A stretch of 64,000 bases of DNA from Bacillota bacterium (GTDB lineage Bacteria > Bacillota > Sulfobacillia > JAJYWN01). Positions 24,799 to 34,199 of the stretch are shown here, one piece after another (position 1 is the first letter of the stretch; each line of letters opens with the position of its first letter). The position numbers and the translations under genes are program-made. The stretch is taken from the NCBI GenBank assembly GCA_021791495.1, contig JAJYWN010000034.1, positions 22,953 to 86,952 of the forward strand. The letters are read 5' to 3'. The notes below the pieces were generated by a model. It searched no databases and had not been told where the DNA came from. It saw nothing but the letters and a program-made list of their open reading frames with translations.

Positions 24799-26496
24799 AT
24801 GTCAGTTAGTATGGTGCCGACCACCCCGCTGAAAGTCACTCTGATAGAACCAAAGCCGCCCGAGCGGCACACTTTCGACGCCGCCCGATTGCCACGGCTC
24901 GGCCTCGTGAACATGGCCACGGAGCTGCGGCATCGCGGCTACGAGGCCAATGTGTGGTGCCAGGCCTGGAGTATGCCTTCGCTGACCGACTTGCTGTCCA
25001 CCGATCTGGTCGGGATCAGCACCACCACTTCCACGGCTCCCGAGGCTTACCGTTTGGCCGACATGATGCGGCGCCACGGTATTCCGGTGGTGTTGGGCGG
25101 ACCTCACGTCACGTTCCTGCCCGATGAAGGACTGGAGCACGCGGACTTCGTTATCCGGGGCGAGGCGGACCTGAGTTTTCCGGGATTCGTCGACGCCCTG
25201 TTGCGAGAGTCGGGCGACCCGTACGCCACGCCGGGGTTGAGTTACCGCAAGGGTGGTCCCGCTGTCCACAACCCCCTGGACGGCGCCACCGTCGACATTG
25301 ACCGGCTCCCCATCCCCAATCTGGCTTTGGTGCGGCCGGGTTGGTCCCGCTGGCGGACTTTCCCGGTGATGACCTCACGGGGTTGCCCGCACGGCTGCAC
25401 CTTCTGCGGCGTTACCGCCATGTTCGGGCGCCGCTACCGTTTTCGTTCGAAAGAACTGGTCCTCGAGGAACTGTCGCGCCTCCGTGGTCGCAAGGTCTTC
25501 TTCTACGATGACAATTTCACCGCCAACCCCGGACGCACGAAGGAACTGCTCGAGGGTATGCTGTCCACTTCGGCTCGGCCATCGGCCTGGGGGGCGCAGG
25601 TGCGCGTGGACGCCGCCCGAGACCCGGAACTGCTGCGCCTCATGGCCCGCTCCGGATGCCGCCGCGTGTACGTGGGCTTCGAGTCTATTAACCCTGAAAC
25701 TCTTCGATCTTTCCATAAAGGACAAGGGTTGGAGGATATCCGGACCGCCATCAGTGCTTTTCACCGGGCCGGGATCGGTGTCTACGGCATGTTCATCCTG
25801 GGGGCCGACGCCGACGACGCCCGGACGCCCGGGTTGACCGTGGACTTCGCCCTGGCTGAGGGTCTGGAAGGGGCGCAGTTCATGATCTTGACGCCCTTGC
25901 CCGGCACCGGGCTCTTCTCTCAGCTCGAAGAGCGGGGGCGCTTGCTCACCAGGGATTGGGCGCTGTACGACGGTCACAACGCGGTGTTCCAGCCGGCCGG
26001 TCTTTCCCCGGCCGAACTGGAAGCGGCAGCCGCCCGCGCCCACCTGGCCTTCTATTCCGCCAAGGGAATGGGGCGGGCTATGGCCGCGGGGAACTTCCGC
26101 GCGGCTTACCAGCGTGCTCTGGCCCGCGTCGAACTGGGGCGTTGGCTACGCGCGGCCAAGACTATGGCCGCCATGGCCGCGACGGCCCGCGTCTGGGCCG
26201 CCGCCCGCGCCCGCCTGAACGTCGAGCGCCTGGATACGGCGGCCGTACGCCGTCTCAAGAGGGAGGTCAATAACCTCTTTCGGGCCGGCCGCCGTCAGCT
26301 AGAAATCCATATCGCCTCGCGGGCCGCAGTGGCCCAGACCAAAGCACTGGTGCGCTTGGCCCGCTTCCTTGACCGCATCGGACGAATACCAGGGGTCAAG
26401 GTCCGGCTCACCGGCCTGAACGCCATGGCCGAGAACCTGATTCTGGCGGCGCTGGCCCATGCGCCTTCCTTCGAGGTGCTACCACAGAAAGCCTGA
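24799..26496 (+). CDS. B12-binding-domain radical SAM enzyme (class B type)
   Basis: The protein is 565 residues. The N-terminal third is a cobalamin-binding-like Rossmann domain (LVGISTTTST, IPVVLGGPHVTFLPDE). The radical SAM domain has the cluster motif in TSRGCPHGCTFCGV (CxxxCxxC), FYDDNFTAN and VYVGFESINPETL. After about residue 415 comes an unusual Ala/Arg-rich helical extension of some 150 residues. Enzymes of this architecture methylate unreactive carbons or rearrange rings; the substrate is unknown. ATG 24799 or ATG 24811 could be the start, and neither has an ideal ribosome binding site. Confidence 0.8.
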   Translation: MSVSMVPTTPLKVTLIEPKPPERHTFDAARLPRLGLVNMATELRHRGYEANVWCQAWSMPSLTDLLSTDLVGISTTTSTAPEAYRLADMMRRHGIPVVLGGPHVTFLPDEGLEHADFVIRGEADLSFPGFVDALLRESGDPYATPGLSYRKGGPAVHNPLDGATVDIDRLPIPNLALVRPGWSRWRTFPVMTSRGCPHGCTFCGVTAMFGRRYRFRSKELVLEELSRLRGRKVFFYDDNFTANPGRTKELLEGMLSTSARPSAWGAQVRVDAARDPELLRLMARSGCRRVYVGFESINPETLRSFHKGQGLEDIRTAISAFHRAGIGVYGMFILGADADDARTPGLTVDFALAEGLEGAQFMILTPLPGTGLFSQLEERGRLLTRDWALYDGHNAVFQPAGLSPAELEAAAARAHLAFYSAKGMGRAMAAGNFRAAYQRALARVELGRWLRAAKTMAAMAATARVWAAARARLNVERLDTAAVRRLKREVNNLFRAGRRQLEIHIASRAAVAQTKALVRLARFLDRIGRIPGVKVRLTGLNAMAENLILAALAHAPSFEVLPQKA

Positions 26497-26541
26497 TCGG
26501 AAGGCCTAGCCGGCGTCTGGCGTTCCCTTCGGGACGCTCGG

Positions 26542-27933
26542 TCAGTTGGCTCCGCCGGCTGTCTCTTCCTTCTCTGCCTCGTCATCCGGCACCCGGCGCA
26601 GCATGCGACTGCCGTAGAAGACGGCCCAGAACCGCCCGGGCGCCGTGTGATCATCTGGGTAGAAACGGGCGATCCTCTCCTGTCCTCCGAAGTGGAAGAC
26701 AACCGTCCTCTCATCTGTCGCCCGCGCCACCAAGGGTTCCGGCTCTCCTTCGACCGCGGCCCCCAACTCATCCCCTCTGACCGTCATCCTCAGACGGCCG
26801 CCCTCAGCCGACTTGTACGTCCCAGCGAAGTGACGTAGCTGTTCGGGCGTGGGCCGGAAGTCCGCCGGCTCCTCGCTACGCTTCTGGCCAAGGGGGAGCC
26901 CCAGCGCCGCATTGACTAGGGCGAGCCACAAAGGGTTGGCCGGCGCGCCGCTGGTGTTGGTCAGCACCACGGCCACCAGCTCTTTCTCCGGGATGAAGCC
27001 GAAGTTCGAAGCCACCCCGATTTGATTTCCGCCGTGCTCCACCAGGGTGAGCCCGGTACCGGCATAGTCGGGGGTTGTCTGAAGGGCGAAACAGTAGTGG
27101 GTCCGGCGCCCCGTCTGGTATACGGGCTGGTACATGCGCCTCAGGACGGAGGACGAAATCAGCCGGCACCTTCCAGCCGTGCCCCCATTGACGTAGACCG
27201 CCCCGTAATTCAGCAGGTCCCGCACGGTGGAACGTACTCCACCGCCCGGCGCGTAGGTCCCCAGTTCGAACCAGGGACGCTTCTCGTGTTTGCCGGCCTT
27301 CCGGTCCCAGACGTACAGGTCGGTGACATTCCCCAGAGCCTGGAAGTCGTCCAGGAAGTAGGTGGTCCGGGGCATACCGATGGAGCGGACGAGCTGCATC
27401 ATGTAGTCCCGGTAGGCCATCCCCGTCACCCGCTCAATGATGGCTCCCGAGAGCAAGAAAGTGTCGTTGCAGTAGCTGAAGTACTCGCCCGGCGCCCCCA
27501 GCAGCTGGTAGTCGGCGGTCGCCAGGTAGTCGACATGCTCGTCGAAGGTTTTCAGTTCCGGGCGCCGTTTCATCGGCGGCAGGCCCGTCGTGTGCGAAAG
27601 GACGTGCCGGACCTTGATAGCGGCCATGTCCCGCGCGCCACGCAGGCGAAAGTTGGGCAGGTAGTCCGTGACCGGAGCGTCGAAATCGACTTTCCCGGCG
27701 TCGACTAACCGGGTGACGGCCATGGCTGAAAAGGATTTGCTGACCGAGGCCAGGCCAAACACGGTATCTGGTGTTACGGCGGCCCCTTCACCCAAATCAC
27801 GCTGCCCGAACCCCTTGGCGTACACCACTTCGCCGCCCACCGAAACCGCCGCCGCCAGACCCGCGATGTGCTGATTGGACATGGCCTCGGCCACGTAGGT
27901 CTCAAATGCGCTCCATTTATCTTGCTGCGACAA
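26542..27933 (-). CDS. Serine hydrolase of the beta-lactamase/class C family
   Basis: The 463-residue protein has the SxxK motif in SVSKSFSAMA (about residue 58), YCN in YFSYCNDTFLL, and HGG in VEHGGNQIG replacing KTG. A C-terminal DUF3471-like beta domain follows. This set fits esterase or peptidase-type relatives (EstB, Pab87) more than true beta-lactamases. No signal peptide is seen, so it is probably cytoplasmic. TTG at 27933 is preferred over GTG 27942 because AGGAGG lies 8 bases before it. Divergent from the chemoreceptor gene. Confidence 0.8.
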   Translation of the reverse strand: MSQQDKWSAFETYVAEAMSNQHIAGLAAAVSVGGEVVYAKGFGQRDLGEGAAVTPDTVFGLASVSKSFSAMAVTRLVDAGKVDFDAPVTDYLPNFRLRGARDMAAIKVRHVLSHTTGLPPMKRRPELKTFDEHVDYLATADYQLLGAPGEYFSYCNDTFLLSGAIIERVTGMAYRDYMMQLVRSIGMPRTTYFLDDFQALGNVTDLYVWDRKAGKHEKRPWFELGTYAPGGGVRSTVRDLLNYGAVYVNGGTAGRCRLISSSVLRRMYQPVYQTGRRTHYCFALQTTPDYAGTGLTLVEHGGNQIGVASNFGFIPEKELVAVVLTNTSGAPANPLWLALVNAALGLPLGQKRSEEPADFRPTPEQLRHFAGTYKSAEGGRLRMTVRGDELGAAVEGEPEPLVARATDERTVVFHFGGQERIARFYPDDHTAPGRFWAVFYGSRMLRRVPDDEAEKEETAGGAN

Positions 27934-27977
27934 TACCGGCACCTCCTGAAGTCACCGCGAATCGACATTTTCCGCAC

Positions 27978-28005
27978 GTTAATCCGGGCCCGCCCGTCAC
28001 CGATA
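27978..28005 (+). promoter_or_regulatory. Weak candidate sigma-28 promoter for the chemoreceptor
   Basis: TCACCGATA (near 27997-28005) resembles the GCCGATAA -10 element of flagellar sigma factors, with a poor TTAATCC -35 some 11 bases upstream. Chemoreceptor genes are often under sigma-28. The evidence is slight. Confidence 0.25.
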
Positions 28006-28075
28006 TAACGAGTAAGGCCGCTTAAGATTGGAGCTTGGCCGGGCAGCAAGCGTTTTCCTTCGGGGGTGCCCCCTA

Positions 28076-30430
28076 ATGAACAAAGTTCCACTTTTCACCG
28101 GTGGTTCGCTTCCAGCTAGAGTATGGAGATGGGCCAACAGACTCCGGATACCCATCGCTACGAAAGTTGTGGGTGCCATGGCCGGCGGGGCCTTGTGGGC
28201 CGTCCTCACCGTCAGTCTGGTAAGTTACTTCTATATCAACAAGTTCGTCGACAACAACATGTCCAAGCAACTGGACCTGGCGTCCAACGTGGAGCAGACG
28301 CTGATAGATCAGCATTTGGCGAAGGTCAGGGACCTGGCCGCGTTAGTGGCCGGTGCCCCGTCCGTGAGGCAGGGTGTGGTGGGCATCGGTGGGACCGGAG
28401 TGCCCCTGTCCCAGCAGTTAAGGGAGTGGAAGGCGGCGTCACCTGACCTCACGGTCCTGACGGTCGTCGATCCGACCGGCAAGGTCCTGGCCCGGGCCAA
28501 TAGCAGTGCCACCGGCCAGACCCTTGGCATCAACGGGTTGGTGGCCGAAGCCGCCCGGCGGGCGGCGCCCGTGGCTTCCCCCGAAGTCATTGGCGAGGCC
28601 GAGTGGTCATCCGAGGGCGATCTAGTAAAACAGCAGGTAGTCATGGCGGTCAAACCGACTCAGGGTGCGGAGACGCGTTCGGAGAAAGAGGTGAGTGGGG
28701 CGTTATCCCTTGTCGGTGTGGCGCCCGTGCGAGACGCCGGCGGCAAGGTAGTGGCGCTGGTGGTGGCCGCGGAGGTGTTGAACCAGAACTACGGCATCGT
28801 CGACGAGGTGCGCAGCCGCACCAATGGTTTGGTCACGGCGACCATCGCTATGGACGGAGTCCGGGTCACCACGAACGTCAAACTCAAGGATGCTTCCGGA
28901 AAACCGACCGAGGCGCGGGCCATCGGGACCATCTATTCCATTCCCGTCATGACCAGTCTGCGCCAGGGGAAGGAGTACCGTGGGCGGGCACAGGTGGCCG
29001 GAGAGTGGCAGAGGACCGTCTATACACCCTTGAAAGACCACACCGGGCAGGTTATCGCCGGGCCGTACGTGGGCATTCCGGAGACCACGTTCTTTGCCCT
29101 GAGGAGGCAGTCCCTGCTCACCCTGCTGTTGGTGGCCCTAGGGATCGTCGCCGTCTCCTTTGTGGCCGCCATGGTCGCGGGCAATGTCCTGGCGAGCCCG
29201 GCTAAGAGGTTGAAGGAGGCTACCGACAGAGTGGCGGGCGGGGATCTGTCCATCGACGACCTGCGCGCCGAATCCAACGACGAGTATGGAGACATGGCCC
29301 TGTCGTTCAACCGGATGGCGGCCACGTTACGAGAACTGTTGCGACAAGCGGCAGATACCAGCAGTTTGGTGACCGAGTCCGCCGGGCAGTTGACCCAGAA
29401 CACTGAACAGATGGCGACCGCGCTGCACGGTGTGGCCCAGGCCATGGTCCAGACGGCCCGCGACGCCACGCTGCAGACTGAGGCGGTCCAGGACGCCAAC
29501 CAGACTATGAGCCAGCTGCGGCTCTCCATAGCCCAGATATCGAGCGGCGCCATGGAACAGGCCAAGAGCGCGCAGGAAACGGTCAATACCGTTACGCACA
29601 TGGTAGCGTCCATTTCGGGGGTGGCCGGAAAAGCCTCGACCGTGTCGGCCACCACGCAACAGGCCGCCGGAACGGCCGAGAAGGGCGGCCAGGTGGTCGG
29701 GAAGGCCATCGAGGGCATCGACCGGGCACGCGACTCGGTCCTGGGAGCGGCTCAGCGCATCAAAGACCTGGGCGAACTGTCCGGACAGATCGGCGAGATC
29801 ATCAAGGTCATCACCGGCATCGCCAACCAGACCAATCTCTTGGCGTTGAATGCCGCCATCGAGGCGGCCAGGGCCGGTGAGCACGGGCGGGGGTTCGCCG
29901 TGGTCGCCGATGAGGTGCGCAAGCTGGCCGAGCGGGCACGTAAGGGGGCCGACGATGTCGGTGCTCTGATCCACCGCATTCAGGAGGGGACGGACCTGGC
30001 CGTCCAGGCCACTGCGCAGGGCACGGAGGAGGTCGAGGCCGGCGCGCGGCTGGCCGAGGACGCCGGAAGGGCGTTGCAGGAGATCCTGGTGATGGTCCAA
30101 CGCACCACCGAAGACGTCGGGAGCATCGCGGCGGGCGCCGAGCAATTGGCGCTGTCCAGCCGCGAGGTCTCCGGGGCGGTGGAGTCGGTGGCTGCTGTTT
30201 CGGAGCAGTACATGGCGGCCACGCGCCAGATGGAAACCGGCGCGGAACAGGTGCGCAAGTCCGTGGGGGACATCGTCGCCATCTCGGAAGGGAATGCGGC
30301 GGCGGCGGAAGAGGTGTCGGCGTCCGTGGAGGAGATGAACGCTTCCGTGGATGAGATCTCCAGTTCCGCGGCACGGTTGGCACAGGCCGCCCGGGACCTG
30401 CAGGCCCAAATCAAGAGGTTCAAGGTGTAG
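28076..30430 (+). CDS. Methyl-accepting chemotaxis protein
   Basis: The 784-residue protein has a basic N-terminus, a first membrane helix (about residues 28-48), a periplasm-side dCache-like sensor domain of about 280 residues (with [14 protein letters not shown]), and a second helix (about 345-365). A HAMP domain follows ([18 protein letters not shown]) and then a long methyl-accepting coiled coil. The signalling tip is intact as [20 protein letters not shown] and [16 protein letters not shown]. It would sense a small extracellular ligand and control CheA. No other chemotaxis genes are nearby. Confidence 0.92.
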   Translation: MNKVPLFTGGSLPARVWRWANRLRIPIATKVVGAMAGGALWAVLTVSLVSYFYINKFVDNNMSKQLDLASNVEQTLIDQHLAKVRDLAALVAGAPSVRQGVVGIGGTGVPLSQQLREWKAASPDLTVLTVVDPTGKVLARANSSATGQTLGINGLVAEAARRAAPVASPEVIGEAEWSSEGDLVKQQVVMAVKPTQGAETRSEKEVSGALSLVGVAPVRDAGGKVVALVVAAEVLNQNYGIVDEVRSRTNGLVTATIAMDGVRVTTNVKLKDASGKPTEARAIGTIYSIPVMTSLRQGKEYRGRAQVAGEWQRTVYTPLKDHTGQVIAGPYVGIPETTFFALRRQSLLTLLLVALGIVAVSFVAAMVAGNVLASPAKRLKEATDRVAGGDLSIDDLRAESNDEYGDMALSFNRMAATLRELLRQAADTSSLVTESAGQLTQNTEQMATALHGVAQAMVQTARDATLQTEAVQDANQTMSQLRLSIAQISSGAMEQAKSAQETVNTVTHMVASISGVAGKASTVSATTQQAAGTAEKGGQVVGKAIEGIDRARDSVLGAAQRIKDLGELSGQIGEIIKVITGIANQTNLLALNAAIEAARAGEHGRGFAVVADEVRKLAERARKGADDVGALIHRIQEGTDLAVQATAQGTEEVEAGARLAEDAGRALQEILVMVQRTTEDVGSIAAGAEQLALSSREVSGAVESVAAVSEQYMAATRQMETGAEQVRKSVGDIVAISEGNAAAAEEVSASVEEMNASVDEISSSAARLAQAARDLQAQIKRFKV

Positions 30431-30476
30431 GCGGCGGGCGGGAGGATTCGGGCCGGTACGGTGGAATCTTTCCGTC

Positions 30477-31355
30477 ATGCGCATCGCCTACCTCGGTCCC
30501 CAGGGGACCTTTTCCGAAGAAGCGGTTGAGATCTACCGAGCGAGTCTGGATTCGGGCCGGTACGGCGCTTTCACCACCGGTTCGGCCCATGAGCTGGTGC
30601 AGTGCACCAGTAACGCCGAGGTCATCAGCACCGTGGCTGGGGGGCAGGCGGATGAGGGCGTCGTCGCCATCGAGAACTCCATCGAGGGGCCCGTCAATGT
30701 AACCCTTGATATGCTGGCTTGGGACGTGGATCTCCACATCAAGGGGGAGGTCCTGGTACCCATCATTCAAAACCTCCTGGTACGGTACGAGACGGCGGAG
30801 GCGGGAACGGGGGCCGGCGTGCGGGCCATCACCAAGATCCTCTCGCACCCCCAGGCGGTGGGGCAGTGCGCGGCTTTCTTGAACCGGCATTTCCCGAGCA
30901 TCCCGGTGCAGTACGCTTCCAGCACGGCGCTGGCGGCGCACATGGTGGCGGATAGCCGAGAGTCTTGGGCGGCCATCGCCTCGACCCGGGCGGCCGCACA
31001 ATGCGGGCTGACCGTGCTCCTCCCGTCCATCCAGGATAAGGACAATAACGTCACCCGGTTCGTGGCGCTTTCGCGGGACAAGGATGGGCCGAATACGGGG
31101 AAATGCAAGACCTCCATCGTGTTCGCCACCGAACACGTGCCCGGCAGCCTCTACCGCGCGCTGGGCGTCCTGAACTTGTGGGACCTGAACCTAACGAAAA
31201 TCGAGTCCCGACCGGCCAAGAACCAGTTGGGGAACTACATTTTCTTCGTAGACATCGAGGGCCACCGGGAGGACGAGAACATCCGGGATGCCCTGACGAT
31301 GCTGAAGAAGAAGACCTTCTACTTCAAGATGCTGGGGTCTTACCCGACGGCCTAG
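30477..31355 (+). CDS. pheA: Prephenate dehydratase, second copy
   Basis: The 292-residue protein is a canonical monofunctional PDT-ACT enzyme: MRIAYLGPQGTFSEEA at the N-terminus, ENSIEGPVNVTLD, the catalytic NNVTRFVAL (TRF intact), and ACT motifs LTKIESRP and GNYIFFVDIEGH that bind phenylalanine. It makes phenylpyruvate. It lies 46 bases after the chemoreceptor gene, with no T-box. Compared with the copy at 21.5-22.3 kb it keeps all classical motifs and is likely the constitutive, feedback-controlled enzyme. Confidence 0.92.
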   Translation: MRIAYLGPQGTFSEEAVEIYRASLDSGRYGAFTTGSAHELVQCTSNAEVISTVAGGQADEGVVAIENSIEGPVNVTLDMLAWDVDLHIKGEVLVPIIQNLLVRYETAEAGTGAGVRAITKILSHPQAVGQCAAFLNRHFPSIPVQYASSTALAAHMVADSRESWAAIASTRAAAQCGLTVLLPSIQDKDNNVTRFVALSRDKDGPNTGKCKTSIVFATEHVPGSLYRALGVLNLWDLNLTKIESRPAKNQLGNYIFFVDIEGHREDENIRDALTMLKKKTFYFKMLGSYPTA

Positions 31356-31521
31356 CCGCGAAGGCCCCCAGCGCCGCGTAGCGTCCTCCATCCTCCTCTT
31401 CTCTGTGGTCGGGGTGTTTCCGCTTCCGGCGTCGCCCTCTCTCCAGCAGGAAGCGGAGGCGGTTCTCGGCGAAGCAACAGACCGATATTTCGTGTCCCGA
31501 AAACAGAGGAGGGTATGCACC

Positions 31522-34134
31522 GTGTCGGAGGGCCAGAAGAAAGTCACTTCACCCGAGGAATTCTTCGGTTTTCGTATGGGGAGCGATCGGAAGATCGCCC
31601 GGTGGGACAAGATCGTCGAGTACTTTCAGCAGCTGGAGACCGAGACGGACCGCGTCAAGGTCGTGGACATGGGTAAGAGCACGGAGGGCAACCCCTTCCT
31701 CCTTGTCATCATTTCGTCGGCCACCAACCTCAAGAACCTGGAGCGGCTGCGCGAGATCAATGGCAGGCTGGCCGACCCGCGCGGGCTCGCTGAGGAAGAT
31801 GCGCGACGGCTGGTGGGGCGCGGGAAGGCTGTGGTCTGCCAAAGCATGAGCCTGCACGCCACGGAGATCGGTGGCACGCAGATGTCGCCGGAACTGGCCT
31901 ACGAACTGGTGACGGTGGACACACCGGACAACCGGGCCATCCTGGAGAACGTCATCTTCCTGATGATTCCCTGCTTCAACCCGGACGGCCAGATCATGGT
32001 CACCGACTGGTACAACCGGTGGCTGGGGACGGAGTACGAGGGGAGCGGCCAGCCCTGGCTATACCACAAGTACGCGGGCCACGACAACAACCGCGACGCC
32101 TTCGCCCAGAACCTGCCCGAGTCGCAGTACATGGCCAAGGTCTTGTTGAGAGACTGGCACCCTCACGCCTACCAGGACCACCACCATATGGGCAGCTACG
32201 GGGCGCGGCTGTTCATCGTCCCTTACTGCGAGCCCATCCACCCCTACGCCGACCCGCTGGTGTGGCGCGAGGAGAGCTGGTACGGGGCCCACATGGCCTA
32301 CAAGCTTGAAGAGAACGAAAAGTACGGCATCTTCAACGCCGGGCAGTATCCGGGGTGGGCCCACATGGGGTTCCACTGGCTGGCGGGCTACCATAATACG
32401 CCCAGCATGCTCACGGAATCGGCCAGCGCCAAGCTGGCGACGCCGCTGTTCATCCACCCGAGTCAGTTGGAGGGCGCCAGCAAGAAGACCATGCCCAAGT
32501 ACGAGGCCCAGACCAACTTCCCGCACCCGTGGGAGGGCGGCTGGTGGCGACTGCGCGACATCGTGGAGCAGCAGAAGATTTCGGCCTGGGCGCTGTTGGA
32601 CCTGGCGGCGAAGCACCGGGAGACGGTGCTGTGGAACGGGTATTTGAAGGCGCGGCGGCAGACGGAGCGGGGGGCGGCGGAGGGTGAGCCGAAGGCCTAC
32701 CTCATCGCGCCGGAGTTGGAGAACGACCCGTTGACGGCGCTGAAGCTAGTCCGGATGATGCTGAACCAAGGTGTGGAGGTCAAGGTGGCGGCGCGGGGTT
32801 TCGTTGCCGATGGGCGCGCCTATCCGCAAGGCACCTTCATCATCTACCTTGACCAGCCGAAGATGGGTGTCATAAAAACCTTGCTGGAGCGTACTTCCTT
32901 CCCCGATAACTACTGGACGCGGAACCCGGACGGGTCGCCCATCATCTACGACACCGCCACCGACACGGTGGGCGAGTTTATGGGTGTGCGCGTGCGGCGG
33001 GTGGATGAGCCCCTCCAGTGCAACTGGCGGACCGTCAAACAGGACGGAAAGCTGGGCACTGGTGGGTATGTCTCGTCACCGGTGGCGGCGCCGGCGGGAT
33101 ATGTCCTCGATTGCCGCCAAAACGACAGCTACCGTGTGGTCAACAGGCTTTTGGCCAAAGGGTTCCCGGTAAGCCGGTTCGCGGATAGGGTTCAGGTAAG
33201 GCAGCCTGGTCAGTACGCGGAGATCGAGTTCCCGGTCGGGGCCTTCTTCATCCAAGCCGCAAACGGCATGTTGGCCGATCAGGTCCGGGAAGCCCTATCC
33301 TCACAAGCCAGCGATACTGGTGTCGTGTTCTGGGGTGTGGCGGCGGCACCGGCTGTGGCAACGCGGCAGCTCAAACCCTTGCGGGTGGCTATGTACCAGC
33401 GGTATTACGGCGGGAACATCGACGAGGGCTGGACCAGATTCATCTTCGACCAGTTCGAGGTACCGTACACCACCGTCCGCGACGTCGACATCAAGGCGGG
33501 CGGGCCGGCCTTGAAGGAGCGGTTTGACGTTCTCATCTTCCCCAGCGACCGCAAGCAGTTCATCGTCGACGTCACCAAACCCGATCGCGGCGAACCGGTC
33601 AACGAGTACGTCCGGCGGATGGTCGAGAACGTGCCGCCCGAGTTCAGGAGCGGCATTGGCGACGATGGGGTCAAGGCGGTCCGGGAATTCGTCAAGGCCG
33701 GCGGGCGCCTGGTTGCTTTCGACGCGGCTTGCGACTTCGCCATCGACACCTGCGAGCTGAAGGTGAAGAACGTCCTGGCCGGCACGACGTGGAAAGAGTT
33801 CCACTGCCCCGGCTCCACGCTGCGGGCGAAGGTGAACGTAGCGCACCCCCTGGCCTGGGGCATGCCGAAGGACGCCTGGGTGATGAACTTCCGCAGCCCG
33901 GCCTTCTCCATCCAGGAGCGGGGTCACGCCGAAAACTACGAGGTAGTGGTGGAGTACCCAAAGAAGGACCTGCTCCAGAGCGGCTGGCTGGTGGGTGAGG
34001 ACCGCATCGCCGGGAAGGCGGCCCTGCTGAACGTGAAGTGCGGCGAGGGGCAGGTCGTCCTCATCGGCTTCCGGGCCCAGTACCGGGCGCAGGCTCACGG
34101 GACGTTCAAGCTGCTGTTTAACTGCCTGGTGTAG
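31522..34134 (+). CDS. M14-family zinc carboxypeptidase-like protein, large
   Basis: The 870-residue protein has the M14 fold in its first 350 residues: SLHATEIGG gives the HxxE zinc ligands, NPDGQ and NNRDAF the substrate-binding Arg region, and DHHHMGSYGARLF the later His. C-terminal to it is a region like the class I glutamine amidotransferase fold (RYYGGNIDEGWTRFIFDQF, then DVLIFPSD). No signal peptide was found with GTG 31522, which is chosen for its GAGGAGGG 8 bases upstream. It may cleave peptides or peptidoglycan fragments inside the cell. A terminator follows. Confidence 0.8.
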   Translation: MSEGQKKVTSPEEFFGFRMGSDRKIARWDKIVEYFQQLETETDRVKVVDMGKSTEGNPFLLVIISSATNLKNLERLREINGRLADPRGLAEEDARRLVGRGKAVVCQSMSLHATEIGGTQMSPELAYELVTVDTPDNRAILENVIFLMIPCFNPDGQIMVTDWYNRWLGTEYEGSGQPWLYHKYAGHDNNRDAFAQNLPESQYMAKVLLRDWHPHAYQDHHHMGSYGARLFIVPYCEPIHPYADPLVWREESWYGAHMAYKLEENEKYGIFNAGQYPGWAHMGFHWLAGYHNTPSMLTESASAKLATPLFIHPSQLEGASKKTMPKYEAQTNFPHPWEGGWWRLRDIVEQQKISAWALLDLAAKHRETVLWNGYLKARRQTERGAAEGEPKAYLIAPELENDPLTALKLVRMMLNQGVEVKVAARGFVADGRAYPQGTFIIYLDQPKMGVIKTLLERTSFPDNYWTRNPDGSPIIYDTATDTVGEFMGVRVRRVDEPLQCNWRTVKQDGKLGTGGYVSSPVAAPAGYVLDCRQNDSYRVVNRLLAKGFPVSRFADRVQVRQPGQYAEIEFPVGAFFIQAANGMLADQVREALSSQASDTGVVFWGVAAAPAVATRQLKPLRVAMYQRYYGGNIDEGWTRFIFDQFEVPYTTVRDVDIKAGGPALKERFDVLIFPSDRKQFIVDVTKPDRGEPVNEYVRRMVENVPPEFRSGIGDDGVKAVREFVKAGGRLVAFDAACDFAIDTCELKVKNVLAGTTWKEFHCPGSTLRAKVNVAHPLAWGMPKDAWVMNFRSPAFSIQERGHAENYEVVVEYPKKDLLQSGWLVGEDRIAGKAALLNVKCGEGQVVLIGFRAQYRAQAHGTFKLLFNCLV

Positions 34135-34163
34135 GCAGAAGCCAACACCGAGACAGAACACAA

Positions 34164-34196
34164 CGCCCGAGGACCCAGTATTTCGGTCCTCGGGCG
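34164..34196 (+). terminator. Terminator after the M14 peptidase
   Basis: CGCCCGAGGACC and GGTCCTCGGGCG pair perfectly over 12 bp with a 9-base loop and are followed by TTCTT. It sits between convergent genes and may serve both strands. Confidence 0.85.
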
Positions 34197-34199
34197 TTC

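Noticed and set aside
34164..34196. Possible insertion-sequence inverted repeat
   Set aside because: Perfect short-loop hairpin with a T-rich tail between convergent genes is explained by a terminator, and no transposase is present.
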